Shown here one piece after another: positions 1 to 7,800 of a DNA stretch of 28,935 bases (its first letter is position 1; each line of letters opens with the position of its first letter). Origin of the DNA: Verrucomicrobiota bacterium (lineage in GTDB: Bacteria > Verrucomicrobiota > Verrucomicrobiia > Limisphaerales > UBA8199); NCBI GenBank assembly GCA_026397855.1, contig JAPLUA010000226.1:1-28935 (forward strand), given 5' to 3'. The notes under the pieces were generated by a model. That model did no database searches and was not told where the DNA came from. It saw nothing but the letters and a program-made list of their open reading frames with translations. A program made the translations under genes and the position numbers.

Positions 1-1
1 G

Positions 2-976
2 GCCGACGCAATGCTCAAACACCTGGGCCTCGAGCTGTGTCACGCCCGAGCCAATCGTGATGCGGGCCAGATTCGTGCAGGAAGAGAAAGCCCCCTGTCC
101 CAGGTTAGTGACGCTGTCGGGGATCGTGATGTCTGTCAGGCTTGAGCACTCGCTGAACGCCCATCTCCCGATGCTCCTCATGCCGGTGCCGACGGTGACG
201 TTGGTCAGGCCGGAGCATCCCCGGAACGCCATGCTCCCCATGGCTGTGACGTGGTCCGGAATGCGGATGATCTCCAGGCCGATGCATCCGGAGAACACCA
301 GGTCTCCAAGATTGGTGACGCCGGCGCCGATGGTGACGTTGGTCAGCCCCGCGCAGTCCGCGAAAACGTAGTCCGGGAGGTTGCTGATGCCCCCGGGGAT
401 CACGATGCGGCCCAGGCTGGCGCAACTGTTGAACGCCCCGTTCCCAAGGCTGAGAACGCCGTCGGGGATGGCGACGCCGGTCAGGCTGGTGCAGTAGCCG
501 AACGCATTCTCCCCAATGCGGTTCACGCTGCCGCCCATCGTGACGCCGGCCAGGCCGGCGCAGTAAGCAAACACACTATGATCAAGGTTGGTCACTCCCG
601 CACCAATAGTGGCACCAGCCAGCGCGTAGCAGGAATCGAACACATGGACTCCGAGGCTGGTGACACTGTCGGGGATCACGATGTTCGTCAGCTCGAGGCA
701 ATGGGCGAACACCCAGTCCCCGATGCGTATCACGCTGCCGGGAATCGCGATGTCCGTCAGCCGCGCCTGGGCAAAGGCTCCATCCCCGAGGCCGTTGACA
801 GGCAGTCCATGAATGGCGTCGGGAACCACCACCGCACTCCCGGGTCCGGTGTAGCCTGTGATGGTGATTGCAGAACCATTCGTCACGTAGGTGAAATCAG
901 CGTAATCTTGGCCATAGGCAACGAGTAACGGGCACAGGATCGGGAGGGCAAACAGGGAAACCAGTGTTCTTTTCAT
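2..976 (-). CDS. BspA-like leucine-rich repeat secreted protein (3' end cut by window)
   Basis: Reading from the ATG at 976, the frame stays open to the window edge, giving 325 residues without a stop. Residues 1-23 form a signal peptide (basic MKR start, hydrophobic core, a small residue before Gln-Asp). From about residue 45 the protein is a run of roughly 23-residue leucine-rich repeats of the LRR_5/BspA type, with the recurring pattern 'LTxVTIPxSVTxIGxxAFxxC'. The Cys before each 'xSL/GL' is nearly invariant. This family is secreted or surface bound, and the repeats usually serve protein-protein or surface contacts; the specific partner cannot be inferred. No good ribosome binding site precedes the ATG. 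Two isolated TTACA half-sites lie upstream but are not at the 11-bp spacing seen elsewhere. The C-terminus, which would show any sorting signal, is outside the window. Confidence 0.85.
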   Translation of the reverse strand, partial: MKRTLVSLFALPILCPLLVAYGQDYADFTYVTNGSAITITGYTGPGSAVVVPDAIHGLPVNGLGDGAFAQARLTDIAIPGSVIRIGDWVFAHCLELTNIVIPDSVTSLGVHVFDSCYALAGATIGAGVTNLDHSVFAYCAGLAGVTMGGSVNRIGENAFGYCTSLTGVAIPDGVLSLGNGAFNSCASLGRIVIPGGISNLPDYVFADCAGLTNVTIGAGVTNLGDLVFSGCIGLEIIRIPDHVTAMGSMAFRGCSGLTNVTVGTGMRSIGRWAFSECSSLTDITIPDSVTNLGQGAFSSCTNLARITIGSGVTQLEAQVFEHCVG

Positions 977-1339
977 ACCAGCAGTTTATTGTTAAACGGC
1001 AGCCTCATGCTCGGCTGCTCGCCAGCAGTGTCAGGAAAACACACCTGAAATCAAATCCATTCCCCCCCGCCACGCGGGCAGGTTGCGCATCTCACATTTT
1101 TCCGGAGCGCGGACATTCTTGCCCAGTGCCTTTGTTACGTCACAGCGGATAACGGGCATTAGAGCGATTTGTTACATTCCAGGGGTCCCCCACTACCAGT
1201 CGGCCCTCTCGAGGCCCTCTATCGGGCTCCAGGCGCGTTTGCGGGGCATTCCAGGCCTTCTTCCCATCCCCCGTTTCAGCCCGTATAACCCTGTCCACCC
1301 GTCTTCCGCAGTGAATCCCTCCAACTCCCGGCTGCCGCT
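977..1339. other. Intergenic stretch without a gene
   Basis: This lies between the start of the leucine-rich repeat gene and the end of the histidine kinase gene, so it should hold the promoter of the former and the terminator of the latter. I see no convincing coding region and no clear hairpin. Positions 1097-1122 (ccggagcgcggacattcttg and following bases) resemble a motif I associate from memory with dispersed repeats in Verrucomicrobia; that cannot be confirmed here. Confidence 0.4.
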
Positions 1340-2386
1340 TTATAGACTGAAGTAGAAAGTAGCCCCGCAGCCGGGTCTGCTGGTCGCCCAGACCCGGCCA
1401 CCGTGGGATTGGACCAGGTGCTTAACAATGGCGAGCCCAAGGCCCGTTCCACCCTGCTCGCGGGAGCGGGCTTTATCCACCCGGTAGAAGCGCTCGAAGA
1501 CACGTTCCAGCGCCTCGGGCGGGATGCCGGGGCCGTCGTCCTGGATAAACACCTCGACCTGGCCTGTGTCCGAGGCGCGGCCGCCCACGGACACGGTGCC
1601 GCCAGCGCGGCCGTATTTGATGGCATTGTCCACGATGTTGCCGAGGATCTGCTCCAGGCGGCCGGGATCGGCCCGGACGGGAAGGTCCGCGGCCTGGTTA
1701 ACCAGTGTCATGCCCTTGGCGGCAGCCCGGCTTTTGAAGTCCTCAAGGACCTCGGCGACGGCCTGGGCAAGGGCCACGGTCTGGATGTTCAGCCTGACAC
1801 GACCGGTTTCCAGTTCTGAAATGGTGAGCAGGTCTTCGATGAGCAGCCTGAGGCGCTCGGCGTTGCGGTCAATGGTCTGCAGGAACCTGGTTGCGGTTTC
1901 GGGGTTGTCCTTGGCACCGTCGAGGAGGGTTTCGGCGTAGCCTTTGATGAGGGAGAGGGGGGTGCGAAGTTCGTGGCTGACGTTGGCGACGAACTCCTGG
2001 CGGGCGTTCTCGAGTTGCTTGAGGCGGGTCAAGTCATGGAAGACCAGCACCGTGCCGTGGCGCTTGCCGCCGCCGTTGTATATGGCGGCGGCGTTGATCT
2101 GCAGCCAGCGCTCAGTTGGACCAGGAACCTTGATCTCGAAGCCCGACACCTGTTTCTGGGTCTCGAGGGAGTTGACCAGGGCGGCCAGTTCGTGCAGGCG
2201 AAGGACTTCAATGACAGTCCAGCCCCGGATGTCAGAGGTGATGCCGAAGAGATCGGCGAAAGCCCGGTTGGCGAGCTGGATGCGGCCGTGCTCGTCCAGC
2301 AGGAGCAGGCCCTCGATCATGCTTTCGAAAATGACCTGCTGGTGGTCTTGAAACGCGGGGACGGTTTGAGGCGGCTGGCCTTTCAT
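1340..2386 (-). CDS. phoR: PhoR-type sensor histidine kinase without membrane segments
   Basis: This protein of 348 residues autophosphorylates on His and passes phosphate to the response regulator encoded just upstream. An N-terminal PAS domain spans about residues 15-120. The H-box has its phosphorylated His at 138 in 'VSHELRTPL'. HATPase_c motifs follow: N-box Asn254 in 'IVDNAIKYG', G1 'DDGPGIP' 283-289, F-box 'FERFYRVD' 297-304 and G2 'GGTGLGLAI' 312-320. The ATG at 2386 was chosen because it lies 17 bp after the phoB stop; longer open frame upstream only shadows phoB. No transmembrane segment is visible, unlike E. coli PhoR, so it is probably cytosolic or held by partners. Order and spacing indicate a phoB-phoR operon. 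The phosphate role rests on the neighbouring phoU and the Pho-box-like sites; kinase identity itself is certain. Confidence 0.93.
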   Translation of the reverse strand: MKGQPPQTVPAFQDHQQVIFESMIEGLLLLDEHGRIQLANRAFADLFGITSDIRGWTVIEVLRLHELAALVNSLETQKQVSGFEIKVPGPTERWLQINAAAIYNGGGKRHGTVLVFHDLTRLKQLENARQEFVANVSHELRTPLSLIKGYAETLLDGAKDNPETATRFLQTIDRNAERLRLLIEDLLTISELETGRVRLNIQTVALAQAVAEVLEDFKSRAAAKGMTLVNQAADLPVRADPGRLEQILGNIVDNAIKYGRAGGTVSVGGRASDTGQVEVFIQDDGPGIPPEALERVFERFYRVDKARSREQGGTGLGLAIVKHLVQSHGGRVWATSRPGCGATFYFSL

Positions 2387-2403
2387 AACTGTGAGCCGAC
2401 CGC

Positions 2404-3093
2404 TTAGGGGGCAGCTTCGACAAAGCGGTAGCCGACGCCCCGGACGGTATCGAGGTGCTTGGCCGCGGGGCCCAGTTTCTCCCGGAGGCGGCGCATGTGG
2501 GTATCCACGGTGCGGGTATCCACCATTGTGTTGTACTCCCAGACATCGCGCAGCAGTTGCTCCCGGGATTGGACCCGGCCACAGCGTTTCGCCAGAAGCG
2601 CCAGGAGCTTGAACTCGGTGCTCGTCAGCTCGACCGGTTTGCCGCGCCACTGAATGATGTGCCGCGGGGTATCTATCAGCAGGTGGCCGAAGCGCAGGGT
2701 GTCGGGCTCGGCCCGGTCAGGCTGGCCGCGCCGCAGAATTTTGTTCACCCGGAGGACCAGCTCGCGCGGGCTGAAAGGTTTCGTGACATAGTCGTCAGCG
2801 CCCAGCTCCAGTCCCACGATGCGGTCCACCTCGGCCGCCCTGGCTGTGAGCATGATGATGGGGATGCGCGCGGTGGCGGGGTCGCGCCGCAGGATCTTGC
2901 AGACCTCAAGCCCGTCGATTTCGGGCATCATCAGATCCAGCACAATCAGGTCCGGCTGATCCGATCGGGCTTTCTTGAGGGCTGCAGCGCCGTCGGTAGC
3001 GGTGATGACAAGGAATCCTGCCTTCTGGAGGTTGAACTCGACCAGCTCAACCGCCTCCGGCTCGTCATCCACTACAAGGATTCTGGATTTCAC
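2404..3093 (-). CDS. phoB: PhoB-type response regulator (OmpR/PhoB family)
   Basis: This is a transcription regulator of 229 residues. The receiver domain (about 3-118) has acidic residues Asp9 and Asp10, the phospho-acceptor Asp53 in 'VLDLMMP', the switch Thr83 and Lys105 in 'TKPF'. A winged-helix DNA-binding domain (about 130-228) carries the transactivation-loop and recognition-helix pattern 'RTVDTHMRRLREKLG' and ends with 'VRGVGYRF', typical of PhoB. The gene lies 59 bp after phoU and 17 bp before the kinase gene. A three-unit, 11-bp-period array (3141-3168) ends 47 bp before its ATG, so it is probably autoregulated. From the family, phosphorylated PhoB binds tandem 11-bp-period boxes; the same pattern recurs before several genes in this window, and this protein is the likely reader. 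Confidence 0.93.
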   Translation of the reverse strand: MKSRILVVDDEPEAVELVEFNLQKAGFLVITATDGAAALKKARSDQPDLIVLDLMMPEIDGLEVCKILRRDPATARIPIIMLTARAAEVDRIVGLELGADDYVTKPFSPRELVLRVNKILRRGQPDRAEPDTLRFGHLLIDTPRHIIQWRGKPVELTSTEFKLLALLAKRCGRVQSREQLLRDVWEYNTMVDTRTVDTHMRRLREKLGPAAKHLDTVRGVGYRFVEAAP

Positions 3094-3140
3094 GCGCTAA
3101 TGGGTTAACACAACGGCATCGAAACAACAATGGCGGCCGT

Positions 3141-3168
3141 GTGACAAGCAGGTTACAGTTTGGTGACG
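3141..3168 (-). promoter_or_regulatory. Pho-box-like array before phoB (three units)
   Basis: Read on the minus strand the units are CGTCAC, TGTAAC and TGTCAC, each starting 11 bp after the last, with 5-bp gaps. The array overlaps the last codons and stop of phoU and ends 47 bp before the phoB ATG. The 11-bp period matches the PhoB box architecture of 7-bp half-sites with 4-bp spacers. It suggests phoBR has its own autoregulated promoter in addition to any read-through from phoU. No clear -10 was recognised. Confidence 0.65.
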
Positions 3169-3845
3169 CCGGACGCCGCGCCGGGCGGAGGTTCCTGCGG
3201 CCCGGTGTGCCGGATGTCGCGGGCTTCGCACAGATAGACCACCTCCTCGGCCACATTCTTGGCGTGATCGGCGATGCGCTCCAGGCTCTTGGAAATGACC
3301 ATCAGGCTGAGGCAGCGAGTGACAGACCCGGGGTCCTTGATCATCTGGTCGGCCAGTTGCTGGTGGTTCTGCTTGTTCAAAAGATCCACTTTCTTGTCCT
3401 CCGGAATCAGCGCCCGCGCGGCAGCGGGATCCTGCCTGACAAAGGCATCGAGGGCGCGCTTGAGCATCTGGGCGGCGAGTGTGGCCATGTGTGGGAGATC
3501 CAGGCTCAGCTTCAGGGGAGCATCCTGACACAGCTCCTGCACCCGGCGGGCGATGGTGGTCGTTTCATCGCCCACCCGCTCGAGGTTCTGGGAGACCTTC
3601 ATGGCCACCGTGATGAGCCGCAGGTCGCTGGCGCGGGAAGCCTGGGGCAGGAGCTTGATCGCCAGATCGTCCACATCCACCTCGAAGCGGTCAATGACCG
3701 TATCGTCAGCCTCAATGCGCAGCGCCAGGTCATAGTCGCGCCTGCCTAGCGCTTCGATGACCCTATACACGGCGGACTCGGCGTGGCTGGCCATGGTCAA
3801 CAGCTGCTCTTTCAAGGCCGCCAGTTGCTGCTCGAACGGTTGCAT
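3153..3845 (-). CDS. phoU: PhoU phosphate-signalling regulator
   Basis: This helical protein of 230 residues has two PhoU repeats (about 5-105 and 115-205). Each carries the metal-binding acidic helix of the family: 'ERVGDE' at 89-94 and 'ERIADHAKNVAEEV' at 189-202. PhoU links the Pst phosphate transporter to PhoR and dampens the Pho response when phosphate is plentiful. The ATG at 3845 gives the usual start 'MQPFEQQL' and family length; an in-frame ATG ten codons upstream is less likely. No pst transporter genes are in the window, which is unusual, since phoU commonly ends a pst operon. The tail after residue 208 is Pro/Gly rich and not conserved. A hairpin at 3910-3927 separates it from the pseudopilin upstream. 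Confidence 0.92.
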   Translation of the reverse strand: MQPFEQQLAALKEQLLTMASHAESAVYRVIEALGRRDYDLALRIEADDTVIDRFEVDVDDLAIKLLPQASRASDLRLITVAMKVSQNLERVGDETTTIARRVQELCQDAPLKLSLDLPHMATLAAQMLKRALDAFVRQDPAAARALIPEDKKVDLLNKQNHQQLADQMIKDPGSVTRCLSLMVISKSLERIADHAKNVAEEVVYLCEARDIRHTGPQEPPPGAASGVTKL

Positions 3846-3909
3846 GAAGCAAGCCTCGAACAAAGAGCCATGCAAGGCAATCCTCAGTTTTCGGTCTCGG
3901 ATAAACCAA

Positions 3910-3927
3910 GGCGCTCCTCGGAGCGCC
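3910..3927 (-). terminator. Hairpin between pseudopilin and phoU
   Basis: A perfect 8-bp palindromic stem (GGCGCTCC / GGAGCGCC) with a 2-base centre, or 7 bp with a 4-base loop, lies 18 bp after the pseudopilin stop. On the minus strand it is followed by TTGGTTTATCC, only moderately T-rich. It is a plausible intrinsic terminator that isolates phoU from the upstream gene. Confidence 0.5.
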
Positions 3928-3944
3928 GGGCTTATGTGCAGGGC

Positions 3945-4757
3945 TTATGTGCCGGGCTCGGTATTGTTGCTGTCCTGACTGGTGTTTATCACCTTCAGAT
4001 GCTCCGCCCGCTTCACCCATTGCGCGTGGCCATCGGTAAAGTTCATGCAAGTGCCCGTGGCCCCGTGATTATCCTCCGGATCGGGCCAGTTGTTGTGTGT
4101 GCTGCCCAGTTGTGCATCAGCCGTGTCGTCGCCATCGAGCATGAGCAGAATCTGCGAGGGGCCGGCCACCGTTCCCAGGGCCAGGCTGTATCGCGTGATC
4201 ACCTTTGAACTGACGGATTTTTGGGTCTTCTTGATGGATGCGGTTGTTCCATCAGCCAGCTTCAACGCCATGGTGCCGAATATTTCGTAACTGGTGCCGT
4301 TGGCCCTCTTGTTCACGGCGTTGTCTGTCAGGTCATAGACATACTCCTGGTTTGAAAAAGGCTTCTTATATACTCTGTCCGCGCGAATGGAGTTAAATGT
4401 GGCCGGGCAGATGTAACTCTTGAATGGTCTCACGTAATCCGGGTAGAGCCATGTGAAATCGTCGTCCGATGGGCTTCGGTCAGAGTGCTGAGTGGCTGCG
4501 AAACCCGTTTGTGTCCAGGTGGGTGCGGTAAGATTCCCGTTGTAATCATCCCCATACATCATGCTGGACATGCCCAGTTGCTTGAGATTGTTGAGGCAGC
4601 CCGCTTTTTGGGCCTGCCATTTGGCCTTGCTTAATGCCGGCAGCAGCAGGGCGGCGAGGATGGCAATGATGGCGATGACCACCAGCAGTTCGATCAAAGT
4701 GAAACCGCCGCGCCGCTGGGTGCGCCGACGAACACAGGAAACCAGATGAATTGTCAT
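3945..4757 (-). CDS. Type II pseudopilin, H-X9-DG class (copy 1)
   Basis: The protein has 270 residues. A short basic leader is followed by the prepilin site 'GGFTLIELLVVIAIIAILAALLLPAL' class helix (residues 17-42, cleavage after Gly18, Glu at +5), the N-methylation/transmembrane helix of type II secretion pseudopilins. The globular part contains 'NNLKQLG', conserved Cys residues, and near the C-terminus 'DNHG...FTDGHAQWV', the H-X(9-10)-DG signature of the large Planctomycetes-Verrucomicrobia family. It should sit in the inner membrane and, after PilD-type processing, join a pseudopilus. It follows the giant protein gene on the same strand after a hairpin. It is a close paralogue of the pseudopilin at 11470-12246, sharing 'HNNWPDP' and 'SYE(I/V)FG'. 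Exact function is unknown. Confidence 0.9.
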   Translation of the reverse strand: MTIHLVSCVRRRTQRRGGFTLIELLVVIAIIAILAALLLPALSKAKWQAQKAGCLNNLKQLGMSSMMYGDDYNGNLTAPTWTQTGFAATQHSDRSPSDDDFTWLYPDYVRPFKSYICPATFNSIRADRVYKKPFSNQEYVYDLTDNAVNKRANGTSYEIFGTMALKLADGTTASIKKTQKSVSSKVITRYSLALGTVAGPSQILLMLDGDDTADAQLGSTHNNWPDPEDNHGATGTCMNFTDGHAQWVKRAEHLKVINTSQDSNNTEPGT

Positions 4758-4795
4758 AAGTGTGATAAGTGCGATGCAGTTTGTTGGTTAGGAAG

Positions 4796-4820
4796 CAGGC
4801 GCGGGGTTAAACCGCGCCTG
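4796..4820 (-). terminator. Hairpin after giant protein 1
   Basis: A perfect 9-bp stem (CAGGCGCGG / CCGCGCCTG) with a 7-base loop lies 18 bp after the stop of the giant protein gene. On the minus strand it is followed by CTTCCTAACC, not a strong T-tract. It may terminate or attenuate transcription into the pseudopilin gene. Confidence 0.5.
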
Positions 4821-4838
4821 CCCTCGGCGTCTGTGAGC

Positions 4839-7800
4839 CTATGGATACACAACCCGATAGAATGCGGCCTGAGGCAGCTGGGCGGAGTCGATGAAGACAG
4901 CCTGGCCATCCGGGCCGGTCGTGGCGGTGCCCGCGACGGTCCAGGGGCCGGTGGGCGCAGTGGCCCGCAACACGGTGTAGATCTTCTCCGCGGAGCCTGC
5001 AAAGGGCACCTGTATGGCGGTGGGTGTGATGACTGCCGCCCCCAGCACCGCTGGTAGGGCTGCAGACGAGGCGGTGTAATAGACGCGCAGCCGGGGTCGC
5101 TCCGTCTCAGGGGCCAAAGCATCTACGACACTAACGGATTTCGACGAACGGCTGACCCAGGCATTCGAGCCGTTGGGCCAGGGCAACAGCGCCCATCCGT
5201 AATTCGGACGAACGCCATTAGCCCAGGCCTGCACGTCGGCCGTGACATCCACCGTGTTGAGGGTGCCCTGGACATCCGGGTTCAGGCTGGCATTGCCAAC
5301 CACGGCGGTGGGAATGAGCGCGGCCTCAATCCCATCGGCCTGAATGCCGTCCACCCAGGTGTTCCAGGTCGTGGTGGTTTCGTCCCAGGCCTGCAATACC
5401 GGGTGGAACCGGCCGCCGTCCCCCATGGCATCCGAGCCAAAGCTGGACAGTTCAAGCACTGCCGCATGGATCAAGGCCCCAGGCGGGATCTGGTTGGTTC
5501 CCCCGCCGATGATGTCATCGAACCGCAGCAGTGCCTGGGTCAGGTTGGTGTTTCCGGCGTCGTTCCAATCGGAGGCAAGGCCCAGATCGCCGTAGGCGGG
5601 AACATCCGGGGCGGCTTGGCGCAGATTGGTATCCCGGGTGCCAGTATAATCATTGACCCCCTGCCGAAAACTGGCGCTGGCATAGTTCGGCTCGATCCAC
5701 TTTACGCGCAATCGGGGGCGCAAGGTTGTGTCCGCCGCTTCCGAGGGGCTAAAGCCGGTGCCGTCGGTGCGCAGCGGCCAGCCAATGATGGCCCAACCGT
5801 AGTTGGTTTGGCCGCTGGCCCAGGCCTGCACATCGCGGGTGACGCCCACACTGATGATTCCAGTGCCGGTCGCGCCGCTGCCGTCTTCCACCCCCAACTG
5901 TGATTCATAAACCGAGCGGGCCTCGACGTCATCCGTCTGGATGCCCTCGCCCAGGGACGACCAGGTGTCATTGGTGCTGTCCCACGGGATCAACAGGCGG
6001 TAGAACTTGCCGCCATCGCCGGTGTTATTGACATTAATCAGCAACTCGGCGGACACAATCACGGCGTTGCTGGGTACCTGCCAGTAATTCGTGCCAACGA
6101 AGTTGTCAAATCGCAGCAGGACTTGTGACTCATTCGGCACGCCGCCATCGGGCCAGTCAATCAGCAATCCTTCCTGCGTATTCCGCCCGAGCGGCCACGG
6201 TGTATACGCCCCGACTTGGGAGAGAGCAATATCGTTCGCGCCATAATATTCGCCGTAGCCGTAATCGCCGCCTTCCTGGTATTGCGTCTGGCGCAACACC
6301 CCGACGCGAATGGCCTTGGTGGCTGGCGCCGTCGCCCCGAGGCCGTCATCCAGTGTGAACGTGACCGTGCGGGTGGCCAGCGAGGCGCCAGAGGCAGGCG
6401 TTCCGAACGTGATGGACCGAATGAGTTGCTGGACGGCTGGCAGCGTGGCATTCGTGTTGAGCGAAACCACGAGCGGAGTCAGGTCCAGTCCGCCTATGAA
6501 ACTGCCCATCACGGTTCCCTGGTAAATCACTTCCGAGCCGTTGACGCCGATTTGGCCGGCGTCCACGCCGCGGTTCCGAATTTCCAGGCGATCCACGGCC
6601 GTGCCGTTGGCAGCGAGGGCCACGGTGAGCGTGCCGCTATTGTAATTGGTGGCATCCACGTCTTCAATGTGCGCTTGGCCATCAATGCCAATCGCAGGCA
6701 TGCCGAGTCCGTAAACGCAATCGCCCGAGGGCAGGATGAGTGTGGCCTCATTGTCCAGGCGAATACCCGCGATCACCTTGGCGGCCTTGAAGTCAACGTA
6801 GAGCGGGTCGGTGGTGTCGAGGGTGTTGGTGAGGTAAAAGGCCGTTGGGCCGTTGGTAACCAAGTTGTCCACGCCGGTGACCGTAACCACTTTCGGCGTG
6901 TTCCAGTCCGCCGGCGTAAACGTCAGCGTGGCCGGCGCCACCGTGGCGACACTTGTGTCGCCCGAAACCACCGTGACCACGACGTTCGAGTCTGGGCGCG
7001 TGGTCAGCGCCACCGAGTAATTCGTGGCGGCTCCTTCCGCCACGAACAGCGGGAGGGCATAGTTCCAGACTACGGCTGGATTATCGGTGTCAATGTTTAC
7101 CAGGCTTACATCGTCGGGATTCATTCCGTTGTAGTCCAAATCCGCGCTGACCGCTGGAGCCGTTACAATCTGGTAGGACTGGTTTCCGTCTTTGCGAAAG
7201 TCCGGCACGCCGGTTACGGTAACAATTTGCGACACGCTCCAGGTGGTTGGCGTGAAGGTGATGGAGGCCGGCGTCACGAAGCCCTCGGCCGGGTTACTCG
7301 AGGACAGGGCGATGGTGACGTCATTGGTGGGCGCGCGATTGAGGAAGACCTCGAAGCTGGCGCTACCGCCCAATTCCGTGGTAACCAAACCAGCGGTGGG
7401 AGTCACGCTGATGCCGGGCTGCTCGTCATCCACGTTGATGCCCTGAACATCAACCGGATCAAGTCCATTGTATTTCACATCACTGCTGACGGCGGGTGAC
7501 AGGACAATCGTGTAGGGGGCGGGACCATCGGCTACAGAGTCGTCCTGCCCGGTAACAGTGACGGTTTGCGGGAGGTTCCAAGTGTCCGGAGTGAAGGTAA
7601 GCGAAGCGGGGGTGACCGTGGCCTCCGCCGGGTTGCTACAGGAGACTCCAATCACCACGTCGTTGGTCGGGGCCAAATCCAGCGCCACCGTGAAGGCGGC
7701 GGTGCGCCCGAACTCCGAGGTGCGCAGAGTGTTGGTGGGCGTGACGCTGACTCCAGGCGTCGCTGCTGGGATATAGACAAAGGAGGCCACGGGCTCGTTG

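Noticed and set aside
251..928. 225-codon plus-strand open frame opposite the leucine-rich repeat gene
   Set aside because: It is antisense to a clear repeat protein, has no recognisable domain, and its periodicity is only the shadow of the repeats.
1134..1176. Two TTAC half-sites before the leucine-rich repeat gene as a Pho box
   Set aside because: They are 37 bp apart, not in 11-bp register, and have no partner units at the expected positions.
4796..4820. The GC-rich palindrome as a protein-binding operator
   Set aside because: Position just after a stop codon and a similar hairpin after giant protein 2 fit a transcription terminator better.
6216..7499. 427-codon plus-strand open frame inside giant protein 1
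   Set aside because: It is antisense to a recognisable multi-domain protein; rich in Arg, Gly and His as expected for GC-rich shadow frames.
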